A stretch of 26,396 bases of DNA from a virus. Location of the stretch: the IMG/VR virus record IMGVR_UViG_3300031754_000065, positions 1-26,396 of that record; one strand, 5' to 3'. Under the pieces are notes generated by a model. It was not told where the DNA came from. It saw only the letters and a program-made list of their open reading frames with translations, and ran no database searches. Positions 1-8,362 of this stretch are shown piece after piece. Made by a program: the position numbers and the translations under genes. Every line of letters begins with the position of its first letter. Position 1 is the first letter of the stretch.

Positions 1-1799
1 AACATATCCTGCTTGTCGCTCCAGATGATGAGCGAGCCAGGCAAATCAGCCATGCCTGAAATGTTGGCATTCTGGATTGGAAGCGTAACTTGATTAAGAG
101 GGGCGACGGATTCTTGCGGCAAGCCGGCAGTGGTGCTCTCGATATTGGTGAAGAAAAACGTTTGCCCTGGGATGGTGCCGCCGTAAATTAGTAAACGCGC
201 TTGATATTCCTTGAGAAAAGCACCTACCGGAGGTGGCACGTTAAAAAGCTGGCTGACTTCCGTGGTGAAAGGGAAATACGGAGGTTCGGAATTGGCGTTA
301 TCAAAGAACTGAAGGCCGCTACTGACAAGATTGGATGACATCGGATTGAACGCATTACGCTGTATCCGAAGATAGGTAGCGCCCCCGTCCGCTGAAGCGT
401 ACAAGCGGATGTGCGTGGCTTGCGGGTCGTAGATCTGAAACACAACATTCGTTAATGTCCCGCTGCTTCCAGTAACGGTCATAGAAGTCGCGCTGGCAAC
501 GGCAATGACGCGCCCCAGAGAATTTCCGCTTCCGCTTCCGCCCTGCCATACATAACGGCCTATCCACGCGGATGTGAACGCCGTGCCTATTCCAGTTATT
601 ACCGTAGGACCAGTGGCTTGGTTTGGAGCGGATATAGTTCCTTGTTCTACAAGTTGAATAACTCCATCCTGGGCGCTGTACTGGATAAACTGGGTTGCCG
701 GAGAAGGCGCTCCTACATGATTCTTATTGAAGTTCTCCCATGCATAAGCATAAGAACGGCCTACGGACTTCGTGATGTTGGTATTGACCGTTCCGGTTGG
801 CGTGAGAAGGGCCGTGTTCTGTCCAAGTTGCGCCCATGTCAGAGTCGCCGTGCCCGAGCCGGTCAGCACAAGGAAAGTTCCAACGAAGCTAGTATCTCCG
901 GTGGCGATCGTCACATTCACCATGCCTATGCCGTTCCCGCCAGGGACGGTCAAAGCTCCGCTTAGAGTGACTGTCACCACTCCATTGCTGCGCTGAATGT
1001 TCGTTATGGTTTGCGATGCACCAGCGCTGATAACCACTTGCGGGGAAACATCGGGAGCGTCCAACCCGAATCCTTCGATGGTTGCGGCATTAGCAAGACG
1101 CCCAGCCTGCTTCACTTGGCCGTTCATCTCATAAAGAATGTTTTGTAGTGCTTCGCGCGACCACGGCCCATTTAATGCAGCAACACCTTGCCCGCCAGGG
1201 TCCACCTGTATGTTGATGCGCTGAATCGCTGCATAGCTATTTCCAGAATCAAAGGAAAATAACTTTCCATTGGTATCTGCCAGCAAGTAATTGCTCAATC
1301 CAGGTAATGCAAAATATTTGAAAGTTGTGTAGGGAAGTCCTTGCGCTACATATCCAGGCGTGACCGTGCCAGTAGTTCCAACTCCGAGATTTAGAGCAGC
1401 AATCACATAAGTGAATTGCGTGGCGCTGTTGATGCCGAATACCACAAACAGACCGTTATATGCAGGAATGTTGGACCCGGAAACAGTTATGATTTGCCCC
1501 ACGGATAATCCGTGGTTGACGGTAGTAGTGACCGTCGCCAGGTTAAGTCCGGCTTGCTGTACTGTTCCTATTTCCGTTGAAATGGCAACGGCCGCTCCCT
1601 GCGTGGTGCCATTGAGCAGATTTGCAAATCTAGCCCGCTGTACAAATCCAAAAGCCCCGGAGAATACGTTTTGAGCGGCAGCCCATTGCCGTGGATTGCA
1701 AAGAGTTGGATCTGTGTAATTATTCAAGCCAAGATTCAGCGACGCCAGCGTTTCTGCTGGAGCCGATTGCTGTGCGCGAGTTGGAGATTTCTGAGCCAC
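1..1799 (-). CDS. Large tail-associated structural protein, partial (possible nozzle/tail-tubular-B-like)
   Basis: A single frame stays open from a GTG at 1799 through the left edge of the window, giving about 600 residues with no stop; the C-terminus is missing. The GTG lies one base after the TAA of the upstream gene and is preceded by GAGG. The sequence is rich in Gly, Thr, Val and Asn with alternating beta-strand patterns. A stretch around residues 165-185 (YLLADTNGKLFSFDSG) resembles blade repeats of beta-propeller phage tail proteins. It directly follows the adaptor-like gene, the order seen for adaptor then nozzle in short-tailed phages. The structural role is inferred from position and composition; I do not recognise the family with certainty. 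It could instead be a baseplate or fibre-attachment protein. Confidence 0.75.
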   Translation of the reverse strand, partial: MAQKSPTRAQQSAPAETLASLNLGLNNYTDPTLCNPRQWAAAQNVFSGAFGFVQRARFANLLNGTTQGAAVAISTEIGTVQQAGLNLATVTTTVNHGLSVGQIITVSGSNIPAYNGLFVVFGINSATQFTYVIAALNLGVGTTGTVTPGYVAQGLPYTTFKYFALPGLSNYLLADTNGKLFSFDSGNSYAAIQRINIQVDPGGQGVAALNGPWSREALQNILYEMNGQVKQAGRLANAATIEGFGLDAPDVSPQVVISAGASQTITNIQRSNGVVTVTLSGALTVPGGNGIGMVNVTIATGDTSFVGTFLVLTGSGTATLTWAQLGQNTALLTPTGTVNTNITKSVGRSYAYAWENFNKNHVGAPSPATQFIQYSAQDGVIQLVEQGTISAPNQATGPTVITGIGTAFTSAWIGRYVWQGGSGSGNSLGRVIAVASATSMTVTGSSGTLTNVVFQIYDPQATHIRLYASADGGATYLRIQRNAFNPMSSNLVSSGLQFFDNANSEPPYFPFTTEVSQLFNVPPPVGAFLKEYQARLLIYGGTIPGQTFFFTNIESTTAGLPQESVAPLNQVTLPIQNANISGMADLPGSLIIWSDKQDM

Positions 1800-1800
1800 T

Positions 1801-2823
1801 TTACCTCAAAAACGCCCTATTCCTGCGACCGATACCGTAGGGGAATCTTTGCTTAGTTGGAGGATTATTGCTTTGCCGCTCTATTAGCGAATCCAGCATC
1901 ATTTGATTGTTGCGCGTTGAAATCGCCGTCCATTCCGATACCCGTGAATCATCCCCAGCCAGAGAATACATGTTCCTGACGGCAAATGAAGCAATCACGC
2001 GGATGTGCTCACGCGGGATCTCCGGCAGCGCAGCAAGAACATAGGGAGAGCCAGTAGTTAGGGCGGGGGAGCAAGATGTCTGCGTAGTCAAAACTGTGTC
2101 GCTAGTGATGGCCGCAATGCGATAGATTTGATTCGGACCATTGACCTGCCCAGCGACAACCAATTCAGCTTGAATTTCTTCTTGTTGTCCGGTAGTCGGA
2201 ATTCCAGTTGCCTGGAAATCAGGCTGCAAAATCTGGGTGAAGTTTGTCCCTGACCCGGTTACCGTCGCACCGGAGGAAGAAACCGTGCCAGCGAAAAGAT
2301 AGTTCAGTGCCAGCGGCCAGAATGTGTACGTGAATTCAATGATAGTTCCTACAGCTAATGGCAGCGCCCACACAATGTTTCCGCGGCCGTTAAGCCACCA
2401 ATAATAAGGCCCGGTTTGCGTTGGCTGTGCCGCCGCATTGGCGGCCAGGGAAGTGAACTCGGGATCGTTCGGTGTCATTGAGCGCGTGCCCTGATACAAC
2501 CCTCCGTTTGGCGATTGCACACGAATCCTGGTAATTTGGTACAAGCGATTAGATAGCACTCCGCTCAATATGCCTACCGAGGAAGTGTTGAAAAGCAGGT
2601 CGAAAGAAAATCCAGAAGTCGTGACTGTTAATGTCTTGATATTCGTGAAATAGTGATTCTTGAGCTTTGAGACTTCTTCCCAGACGTGCACGTAAGCAGC
2701 GTTGATTTCGCGCAAGTACTCGCTAAAGTCGTAGCCTGGAACACGTTGAGCGCAATACTGCACCAAGCCAAAGACGTTCGTTGGCGGCGAAAGAAGAGTC
2801 GGAACTGGTTGGGCTACTGGCAT
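1801..2823 (-). CDS. Putative head-tail adaptor-like structural protein, 340 aa
   Basis: The frame is open back to 3171, but the first 116 codons are a shadow of the upstream gene. The supported start is the ATG at 2823, which overlaps the upstream TAA as TAATG and gives a protein beginning MPVAQPVPTLLSPP. The N-terminal 70 residues look helical (YDFSEYLREINAAYVHVWEEVSKL), as in adaptor proteins that bind the portal. The rest is beta-rich with Gly/Thr-rich segments, and the C-terminus is basic (GIGRRNRAFLR). Its location between the spike-like genes and a giant beta-rich protein fits a ring component of a short tail. The adaptor role is inference; a generic virion structural protein is the safe call. 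Confidence 0.75.
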   Translation of the reverse strand: MPVAQPVPTLLSPPTNVFGLVQYCAQRVPGYDFSEYLREINAAYVHVWEEVSKLKNHYFTNIKTLTVTTSGFSFDLLFNTSSVGILSGVLSNRLYQITRIRVQSPNGGLYQGTRSMTPNDPEFTSLAANAAAQPTQTGPYYWWLNGRGNIVWALPLAVGTIIEFTYTFWPLALNYLFAGTVSSSGATVTGSGTNFTQILQPDFQATGIPTTGQQEEIQAELVVAGQVNGPNQIYRIAAITSDTVLTTQTSCSPALTTGSPYVLAALPEIPREHIRVIASFAVRNMYSLAGDDSRVSEWTAISTRNNQMMLDSLIERQSNNPPTKQRFPYGIGRRNRAFLR

Positions 2824-3281
2824 TAAGGGACCACACGCACCGAATATGTCTTGCTTGCTGGCGTCAGCGTTACAATCGCCACGACATTCACTGTCACCGT
2901 GTTTGAGGCCGTCACCGTGCAGCCGACGTTCGCTCCCAGCGCGTACATATTTGTTCCGTCGCTCGGTTGCGCTATGCAGGCCATGCCGACTGTCGCGCCT
3001 GTGATTGTCACTGTTCCTGATGCGCTTGCGCCTACGGCAAGCAATCCACCGCCAATAGAGCCAGTTGTGCCACTCATTACGCCGGAAGTTGCGCCTAAAA
3101 CCCAAGCGCCTGCCTTGCAAGACCATGCATAGCCTGTAGAAGCGTCGGTATAAGTACTGCCCGAGATGCAAGAGCCAACCGGAGCGCCGCTACCGTTTGA
3201 AGTGGAAGTCCCGGCGAGTTGCGCTCCAAAGACTCGCAAAGCGATGATGAACAGACAAATTACAAGTATCGGCGCTCTCAT
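2823..3281 (-). CDS. Secreted tail-fibre head-domain-like protein, 152 aa
   Basis: ATG at 3281 follows GAGG with a 5-base gap, seven bases after the beta-helix gene stops. Residues 1-19 form a Sec-type signal peptide (MRAPILVICLFIIALRVFG) with a likely cut before AQL. The mature part has four Cys. Its C-terminal about 85 residues follow the pattern of a beta-sandwich domain seen at the ends of phage tail fibres and spikes: an IGGG start, a TVTITGATVGMA strand, a VTASNTVTVNV strand and a closing YSVRVV. The likely role is a small receptor-binding or spike-accessory protein. The signal peptide is unexpected for a virion part. Family recognition is from memory of the motif pattern, not a search. 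Confidence 0.8.
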   Translation of the reverse strand: MRAPILVICLFIIALRVFGAQLAGTSTSNGSGAPVGSCISGSTYTDASTGYAWSCKAGAWVLGATSGVMSGTTGSIGGGLLAVGASASGTVTITGATVGMACIAQPSDGTNMYALGANVGCTVTASNTVTVNVVAIVTLTPASKTYSVRVVP

Positions 3282-3288
3282 CTAATCC

Positions 3289-5709
3289 TCAATTTGCCGT
3301 ACACGTCGTTCGCCACGTATCGCTAGCTGCTGGCGCTGTTGCAGCGGCGACATCGCTAAACAATTGCAGTGTTACAGAAGTCGTACTCGCTCCATTGTCA
3401 GTTTGCTGGATGATAAAGTTTGTCGTTGAGATCGCGCTTGTATGATTCGCTTCGCAGTGCCAGTGATGAGCCGCTGCTGGCATTGTGATCGTGCAACCAC
3501 CAGAGGTCGGGGCGGTACCTGTAAATATATCAAATGACGAGGTGCCGTTGGCATTCTGGATGGCTGCTACTGTGCCGCCACATCCAGCACCGGCGATGGT
3601 GGGGGCGGTCGGGGAAATAAGAAGCGACGTAGCAGCGAGCGAGCCACCAGTCCCGATAGTCTGAGCGGCTGTCCAAGTATTCGCAATCCCAACTAGCGGG
3701 ACTCCTGAAGCCGTTCCATTGTTATACGCGCATTTAATCCCATGATATGTAGAATCGCCATAGCAGGTATCCGTACCGGCGCCGGTTGGATTTGGCGCAG
3801 TGCTTTCGGCCCAAATAGTGCCTACTTGCCCTACGCGGTCAGCATTACTTGGCTTTGAATCTCCGATATTCTGAAACCACATGTTTGTGTTTATAGCCAA
3901 TGTCCGCGTTACGCCGTCTGGAACTTGATTCCCAATAAACGTGCTATTTGTCACATTTGAGTCTACGATGTCGAGGGATGCTCCCAGCCCGCTGAATGTA
4001 TTTCCGACGTAGACTCCCTTATCGGCACCAGCCCCGAACGCCAAACCTCCACCAGTTGCTTGTCCGTTATCGTCCCAAATCTTTGCACCCATTATCACGG
4101 TATCTGAAGCCGCAACCGTGACGAGCGCCTGCGTGCCACGGGCATTGGCAAACTCGCCGCCGATTACAGTATTGTGCACATCGGTAGTGCCGATCTGAAG
4201 CTGATTATTCGTATTGAACTTTGCGGAACAGTTTACGAAAGTATTGTAGGTGTTGACAGTTCCGAAGGTGACGATTCCAGCACCTTGATTATCGTTGCTC
4301 TGTACGTTGGTAAAACGATTGTGGTTAGAATGGCTCTCGATGCTCACGCCGTTGAATCCGGTAGCCACAGCTTCCACCGATATGTTGGTGAAGAGATTAT
4401 AGGATGAGTTGAAAAGTTTAAATCCACGCCCTCCACCAGACTGCGTGTGGTTCAGCAATAAGTCAGAAAAAGCGCTGTCTTGTGTCTGCGTAAATGTATA
4501 TCCAAAAGACGAACTCGGTAAATGCTCGACTTGTACGTCATGCGCCGTATCGTGCGTCTGCTGAATCAAGTAAAGGCAGGCTGCTCCGGTATTCCCACAG
4601 TTGAACATCATTAATTCATGGATGTTGTTATTGTGGCCGTAGGTGGCATACACACCAGCACCCTGCATTCCAGTTAGATTGATTTGAGAAACCTCACAAT
4701 TCACGCAAGAAGTTAGTACAATGCCATTGGTATTGACATTGCTGTTACCAGTCGCGTCGATCTTCAAATTACGAACACGGATGCCGTTTGATACGGCAAG
4801 AATTTGCATTTTTGCTGTATTCGCCGTCGTGAATCCCCCAGCCACAAAGATTTGCTCGTCGCTTGTTATCACGTCTCCGGCAACCGAAGTGATGCGCCCT
4901 ACTTGACTGTTCACGATGGCCGCTGAATCAGTTAGGAGATAATATGCCCCGGCAGCAGCACCGATTGCCGCAGCGCCTCCAGCGGTAAGAGTAATTGTGT
5001 TCGAGCCTTCTGCTGAATTTGATGCAAGATTAGCGCTAGTTCCAGGCCCACTACCGGCAATATTCAATGCATTGATGGCTGAGGACCCAGTAAGTTGGAT
5101 AAGCGTACTATCACCACCGCCTTCCAAAAGCACATTGTTCAAATTGCTTAGAAAGGTAGTCGTTGAGCAAGAGAGTGTAAGATTTGGTGGAATCACGAAA
5201 TGGGAGTTTGATCCTCCAGCGGTAATCATGGAAGTCAACCCCGCGCAAGTCTGAGGATAAGTTACACCGTCAAGATAGAGTGTTTTATTGAATTGCGTCG
5301 TCGTCATTGCCCCCGTCAGCGTTGCTGTCCCGCTTACGGTGAGAGAGGTCAGAGAAGCCGCTCCAGATGCTCCTACAGATACATCGGGCTGCACGAAAGG
5401 CGTGGCGATAGCTGGTCCATAAATCTGTATCGTGTAGGTTCCAGGTACGGCATAAAAAAAGAAATTCCCGTTAATGTCCGTGGTTGTTGGATTGATTCCG
5501 CCGCTTGTTGTTATCGTGCTGGTTGCAAGGGTGGCCAGCGTCGAGCAAGGTGTAGTTGAAATATTGGCTGGCTGAGTACAAACGGCGACGTTCTGATTGG
5601 CCAGCGGGATGCCGCGCGAGTTTATGACTTGGGATTGAAACCTTGAACTCTGTGCCCAGACGCTAGGTGCCAACAGGAGCAGGCTGCTTAGGATGAGAAG
5701 CCTTCTCAT
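3289..5709 (-). CDS. Tail-spike-like protein with signal peptide and parallel beta-helix, 806 aa
   Basis: The start at 5709 is fixed by AGGAGG six bases upstream and by an immediate signal peptide (MRRLLILSSLLLLAPSVWA, cut before QSS). Residues about 20-105 look like a carboxypeptidase-regulatory or Ig-like domain, including GTYTIQIYG. From about 140 a pectate-lyase-like right-handed beta-helix begins. Through about 310-560 it shows repeated short turns rich in Asn, Gly and Ser, with strand motifs such as VRNLKIDATG, CEVSQINLTG and HNRFTNVQSNDNQGAG. A separate C-terminal domain with paired Cys (690-806) may trimerise or bind ligand. The fold is typical of polysaccharide-binding or -degrading tail spikes. 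Catalytic residues cannot be assigned from sequence alone. The first 47 bases overlap the upstream gene. Confidence 0.85.
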   Translation of the reverse strand: MRRLLILSSLLLLAPSVWAQSSRFQSQVINSRGIPLANQNVAVCTQPANISTTPCSTLATLATSTITTSGGINPTTTDINGNFFFYAVPGTYTIQIYGPAIATPFVQPDVSVGASGAASLTSLTVSGTATLTGAMTTTQFNKTLYLDGVTYPQTCAGLTSMITAGGSNSHFVIPPNLTLSCSTTTFLSNLNNVLLEGGGDSTLIQLTGSSAINALNIAGSGPGTSANLASNSAEGSNTITLTAGGAAAIGAAAGAYYLLTDSAAIVNSQVGRITSVAGDVITSDEQIFVAGGFTTANTAKMQILAVSNGIRVRNLKIDATGNSNVNTNGIVLTSCVNCEVSQINLTGMQGAGVYATYGHNNNIHELMMFNCGNTGAACLYLIQQTHDTAHDVQVEHLPSSSFGYTFTQTQDSAFSDLLLNHTQSGGGRGFKLFNSSYNLFTNISVEAVATGFNGVSIESHSNHNRFTNVQSNDNQGAGIVTFGTVNTYNTFVNCSAKFNTNNQLQIGTTDVHNTVIGGEFANARGTQALVTVAASDTVIMGAKIWDDNGQATGGGLAFGAGADKGVYVGNTFSGLGASLDIVDSNVTNSTFIGNQVPDGVTRTLAINTNMWFQNIGDSKPSNADRVGQVGTIWAESTAPNPTGAGTDTCYGDSTYHGIKCAYNNGTASGVPLVGIANTWTAAQTIGTGGSLAATSLLISPTAPTIAGAGCGGTVAAIQNANGTSSFDIFTGTAPTSGGCTITMPAAAHHWHCEANHTSAISTTNFIIQQTDNGASTTSVTLQLFSDVAAATAPAASDTWRTTCTAN

Positions 5710-6292
5710 TTTTGGCCTCCTGTTCCTTGTCGCGCCGCATCAGCAAGCGCTCAAGCGTCCCGGCAATCTGCTCTCCGACTGCTTCGCCTGGGTGGCGCTG
5801 CGCGCGCATGGCTTCGACTGAATAAGGCTTGGTGAGTCCCAAGATCGTGTAGCATTTGTCCTCGTATGGCGTGGGCTTGGTGCGGCCCTGGCCAGTTACT
5901 TCCTTTTCCCGCACCTGGTTTTCGTACCACTCGACTTGGCTCATTCTGAAAGCCAGGCTAAGCTTCTCGCAGTCTGCCGCCACCGCCTTTTTCTCATCTT
6001 CGCTTGGAGCATGGTCAAGCAGAACGACGCCACGCTTCCCGAACTTCGTGCGGATAGGCCCGGAAATATCCTCCATGTAAATATATTCCTGGTGGCCCTT
6101 TTTGTCTGTCCAGTCGTAATGCCGTATAGTTGAAATACGGCTTGGCAGCGCCATCCATTCCTTGCCAGGAAGAACGCCAACGCTGAACCCGCCATGCCGG
6201 ATATACTCGCCATCCGGTGTGTAGCCGGGAGTGCCCATTAAGTCCGGGTCAGGCAAAGATTCATGCGAGTAGATGTACCAGTTTCCAGCCAT
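5663..6292 (-). CDS. Hypothetical protein in structural operon, 209 aa
   Basis: ATG at 6292 follows the stop of the 131-aa gene by one base. The protein is soluble and mixed alpha/beta, rich in Trp/Tyr near the N-terminus (MAGNWYIYSHESLPDPDLMG). A charged helical middle carries the sequence SEDEKKAVAADCEKLSLAF, and the C-terminal tail is Lys/Glu-rich and probably disordered. There is no signal peptide, membrane segment or recognisable catalytic motif. It sits between two other small unknown genes and the beta-helix spike, so a role in tail or spike assembly (chaperone or capping) is plausible but only by location. The last 47 bases are shared with the spike gene in another frame. Confidence 0.8.
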   Translation of the reverse strand: MAGNWYIYSHESLPDPDLMGTPGYTPDGEYIRHGGFSVGVLPGKEWMALPSRISTIRHYDWTDKKGHQEYIYMEDISGPIRTKFGKRGVVLLDHAPSEDEKKAVAADCEKLSLAFRMSQVEWYENQVREKEVTGQGRTKPTPYEDKCYTILGLTKPYSVEAMRAQRHPGEAVGEQIAGTLERLLMRRDKEQEAKNEKASHPKQPAPVGT

Positions 6293-6293
6293 T

Positions 6294-6689
6294 CTAGTTC
6301 CTCCAAAGACTTTCCCACTTCTCCTGCGACATGCTCGGAAATCCCACCGTACATCCTTTGCGCTCGAACCCGGCGTGTACTATCGGCTCGGCGGCAGCAA
6401 TCCATTCATGGTCATCGAAAGATAGCTGCGCTTCGAGTTGCGCTTCCGGGCTTTTATCCTCTTGCGGCCCAATCAGGTTACTGACAAACTCCCGTGCTCC
6501 AGACTGCCTGTTGCTGTAACTCTCCCGATCGGCGGCGCGGAGTTCCGAAACGTCTTTTTCCGTTACATGGTCGGCGTCCGTCGTCCGCACCTTGTAGCTA
6601 TTACCGGCATCATCCTTGCCGATGATGTCTAGCGTTCCCTTGGCGTTCTTCTGCGCCTTCAGGCCCCAGGACTTAGGCAATTCGCTCAT
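6294..6689 (-). CDS. Hypothetical protein, 131 aa
   Basis: ATG at 6689 overlaps the preceding stop as ATGA, so translation is probably coupled. The first 60 residues include charged beta-like segments (GTLDIIGKDDAGNSYKVR). The remainder is acidic and helical, ending WESLWRN. It has no signal peptide, no transmembrane segment and one cysteine (in KGCTVGF). I do not recognise the family. Its place between a decoration-like gene group and the tail-spike group suggests a minor virion or assembly protein. Confidence 0.75.
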   Translation of the reverse strand: MSELPKSWGLKAQKNAKGTLDIIGKDDAGNSYKVRTTDADHVTEKDVSELRAADRESYSNRQSGAREFVSNLIGPQEDKSPEAQLEAQLSFDDHEWIAAAEPIVHAGFERKGCTVGFPSMSQEKWESLWRN

Positions 6690-6910
6690 GGGAAATTCCC
6701 GTGCGGAGCGGTTTCTTTGCCATGCTGCGCGAGAGAAGTCGTTCCCGTGCTTCCTGAAAGCACGTTGCTCAGTGCCGTGACTTCGGCGGAAGAAAGCGTT
6801 ATCACTGAACGGTTTGTGCTCATCGGGTAGTTCCCGAAGGCGAACTCCAGAAGCACCGTCCCATCGGCGTTCTTTGTGGCATTGAGCCAGCGTCCTATGA
6901 GTGTCGGCAT
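6686..6910 (-). CDS. Small structural-operon protein, 74 aa
   Basis: ATG at 6910 lies one base after the upstream stop codon, and the gene ends with an ATGA overlap into the next gene. The protein has a short beta-type N-terminal half (IGRWLNATKNADGTVLLEFAF) followed by Ser/Thr-rich sequence. No family was recognised. The close coupling on both sides supports it as a real gene rather than a shadow. Confidence 0.7.
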   Translation of the reverse strand: MPTLIGRWLNATKNADGTVLLEFAFGNYPMSTNRSVITLSSAEVTALSNVLSGSTGTTSLAQHGKETAPHGNFP

Positions 6911-7324
6911 CTACCCCACCAATGCCCAGACTACGGCAGTGGGAACACCAGCCCCGGCGAATCCAAACTTAAACCGAAGCCCGGAACCCATGCCGGAAAC
7001 GGTATAGCTGAATGCCAGCGTTGCCGCCGTATCGCCCGTCAACTGCCCAGTCACGGCAAACGTTTGCAACGCAGGGATGATGAACCATGTCGCGCCATCA
7101 TCAATCGAACCCTCAAGAGTGGGCGTGGTTCCAGCCGTACCCGTCACTTGCATGATAAGCACGCCCTGATTGTCGCGGGTCGGCTCTGGAATGGTAAATT
7201 CCACAGCCGTATTCGCAGCTACCAACGTCCCGAGGTTGACATTCTTTCCGCGAGTCAACTTGGTGATGAGCGCCGGAACCGCTACCCCACCGGGTATCAG
7301 CGTGTTGACTGTGGCTGAGGGCAT
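6911..7324 (-). CDS. Decoration-like beta-sandwich protein, 137 aa
   Basis: ATG at 7324 abuts the TAG of the upstream gene. The whole protein alternates hydrophobic and polar residues in strands separated by Gly/Thr turns. The segment PTLEGSIDDGATWFIIP matches the pattern (EGSxDGxTWF) often seen in small beta-sandwich proteins beside phage capsid genes. There is no cysteine, helix-rich region or signal peptide. A capsid decoration or head-fibre role is inferred from composition and from its place three genes downstream of the major capsid gene. Confidence 0.75.
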   Translation of the reverse strand: MPSATVNTLIPGGVAVPALITKLTRGKNVNLGTLVAANTAVEFTIPEPTRDNQGVLIMQVTGTAGTTPTLEGSIDDGATWFIIPALQTFAVTGQLTGDTAATLAFSYTVSGMGSGLRFKFGFAGAGVPTAVVWALVG

Positions 7325-7642
7325 CTATCGTTTTCCTGAAAAACGTGCTGGAGGGGTGTTTACCCCATCCTCGGCGGCAAGACTGACCGTGCGATGGCGA
7401 GGCGTGGACTTGCTGAAGTCCGAGTCCATGTTGCCGTCGTCTCCGGCTCCAGCCTTGAGGTTTGTCACCACGTCTACATCGCTCGGCTGAGGGTCTTTCA
7501 GGCCATCCCAGGAATTGGCCCTAGCGTCGCTGCGCCCACCCCAGTAATCCTCGCCGTTCCCTCTAGCGAGGGCATCAGAAGCGATGCCCTCAGCCATAGA
7601 AGTCGGGTCAGTACCATAAATGGAGTTGTTTTTGGCTGTCAT
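7325..7642 (-). CDS. Small acidic protein, paralogue of the 8362-8592 product, 105 aa
   Basis: ATG at 7642 overlaps the upstream stop as ATGA. The N-terminus (NSIYGTDPTSMAEGIASDAL) aligns without gaps to that of the gene at 8362-8592 (NPELYGGDPTGTAESLSSRA, followed by L), sharing YG.DPT..AE and the spacing to a hydrophobic helix. The rest is Asp/Gly/Ser-rich and probably disordered. The repeated gene order (short acidic protein next to a beta-rich protein) suggests a local duplication. The function is unknown; a minor capsid or linker protein is possible. Confidence 0.75.
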   Translation of the reverse strand: MTAKNNSIYGTDPTSMAEGIASDALARGNGEDYWGGRSDARANSWDGLKDPQPSDVDVVTNLKAGAGDDGNMDSDFSKSTPRHRTVSLAAEDGVNTPPARFSGKR

Positions 7643-7995
7643 AGCTGCTCTACGCTAACGAATAGGTTGTACCCAACACTGTTTGGGTCGGATACTGCAA
7701 CGGTAATCGCAGATGCCACAGAATGGAAGAAAATCTGCTGTTGAGTAAACAGGTGTTGTGTAGCCCCAGCTAGAGCTAGCGTAATCTGCATAGATTGCGC
7801 TTGATTTTCGTCTGTCCACGAAATGGTAACTACGGGATTTGACACCGCGCCACCATTTGGAACTGTATCGCCATACACAGCGACGCGGAAGTTACCCGCA
7901 CTAGCTGGCGTAAACAAGGTCGTCGTAGTCAGATTGCCAGTTTGGTTCAAAAATGATTGGCTAGCTACTTGATTAGGGATATCAACGTCAGGCAT
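7639..7995 (-). CDS. Beta-rich probable decoration protein, 118 aa
   Basis: ATG at 7995 is preceded by GAGGG about ten bases upstream. The sequence is made of beta-like stretches (NFRVAVYGDTVPNGG, VVTISWTDENQAQSMQITLA, SAITVAVSDPNSVGYNLFVS) with no cysteine, signal peptide or membrane segment. It lies between the two acidic paralogues near the capsid gene. A small virion surface protein is the best guess. The family was not identified. Confidence 0.75.
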   Translation of the reverse strand: MPDVDIPNQVASQSFLNQTGNLTTTTLFTPASAGNFRVAVYGDTVPNGGAVSNPVVTISWTDENQAQSMQITLALAGATQHLFTQQQIFFHSVASAITVAVSDPNSVGYNLFVSVEQL

Positions 7996-7996
7996 T

Positions 7997-8362
7997 TTAA
8001 TGCGCCCTCACTCTAAGTGAACAAGTAAACAAATGTAAGTCAGTGGTTGCTGTCACGTCTACTTGCGCTGTGGCAGCCCCGGCAACGGCTTGCGCTCTTG
8101 CAGCGACTTTATTGGTGGATTTAATCCACACGGCCATGAACGACGTGGTTCCGCTGTCCCACGGGTTGACGACATCCACGGATTCAATCATGGTGAATGC
8201 GCCGCCCGTCAGCGTGTTGATTTGCGTGATAGTGACAGGGTAGCCTCCAGCCGGGTAGCTGTTGTCTCCCGTCACCTCGACAATGGCATCGAAGTAGGCT
8301 CCAGGCACCTTCCAAGGGTTCTGTCCCTCGCCAGGTGCGCGGGCTGCAAGCATTGCCGCCAT
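7997..8362 (-). CDS. Capsid-adjacent small structural protein, 121 aa
   Basis: ATG at 8362 overlaps the upstream TAA as TAATG; a second in-frame ATG lies three codons in. The motif TGDNSYPAGGYPVTITQI followed by a strand and a linker resembles a family of about 110-130-residue proteins often encoded next to phage capsid genes (pattern G.YPTGG.P.T). The middle part (MAVWIKSTNKVAARA) and a beta-type C-terminus complete the fold. No signal peptide. A decoration protein is the likely role, inferred from pattern and location. Confidence 0.75.
   Translation of the reverse strand: MAAMLAARAPGEGQNPWKVPGAYFDAIVEVTGDNSYPAGGYPVTITQINTLTGGAFTMIESVDVVNPWDSGTTSFMAVWIKSTNKVAARAQAVAGAATAQVDVTATTDLHLFTCSLRVRAH

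Noticed and set aside
2824-3171. N-terminal 116-residue extension of the adaptor-like gene
   Set aside because: It lies over the 152-aa secreted protein, is Arg/His-rich shadow sequence, and the TAATG overlap at 2823 gives a clear start.
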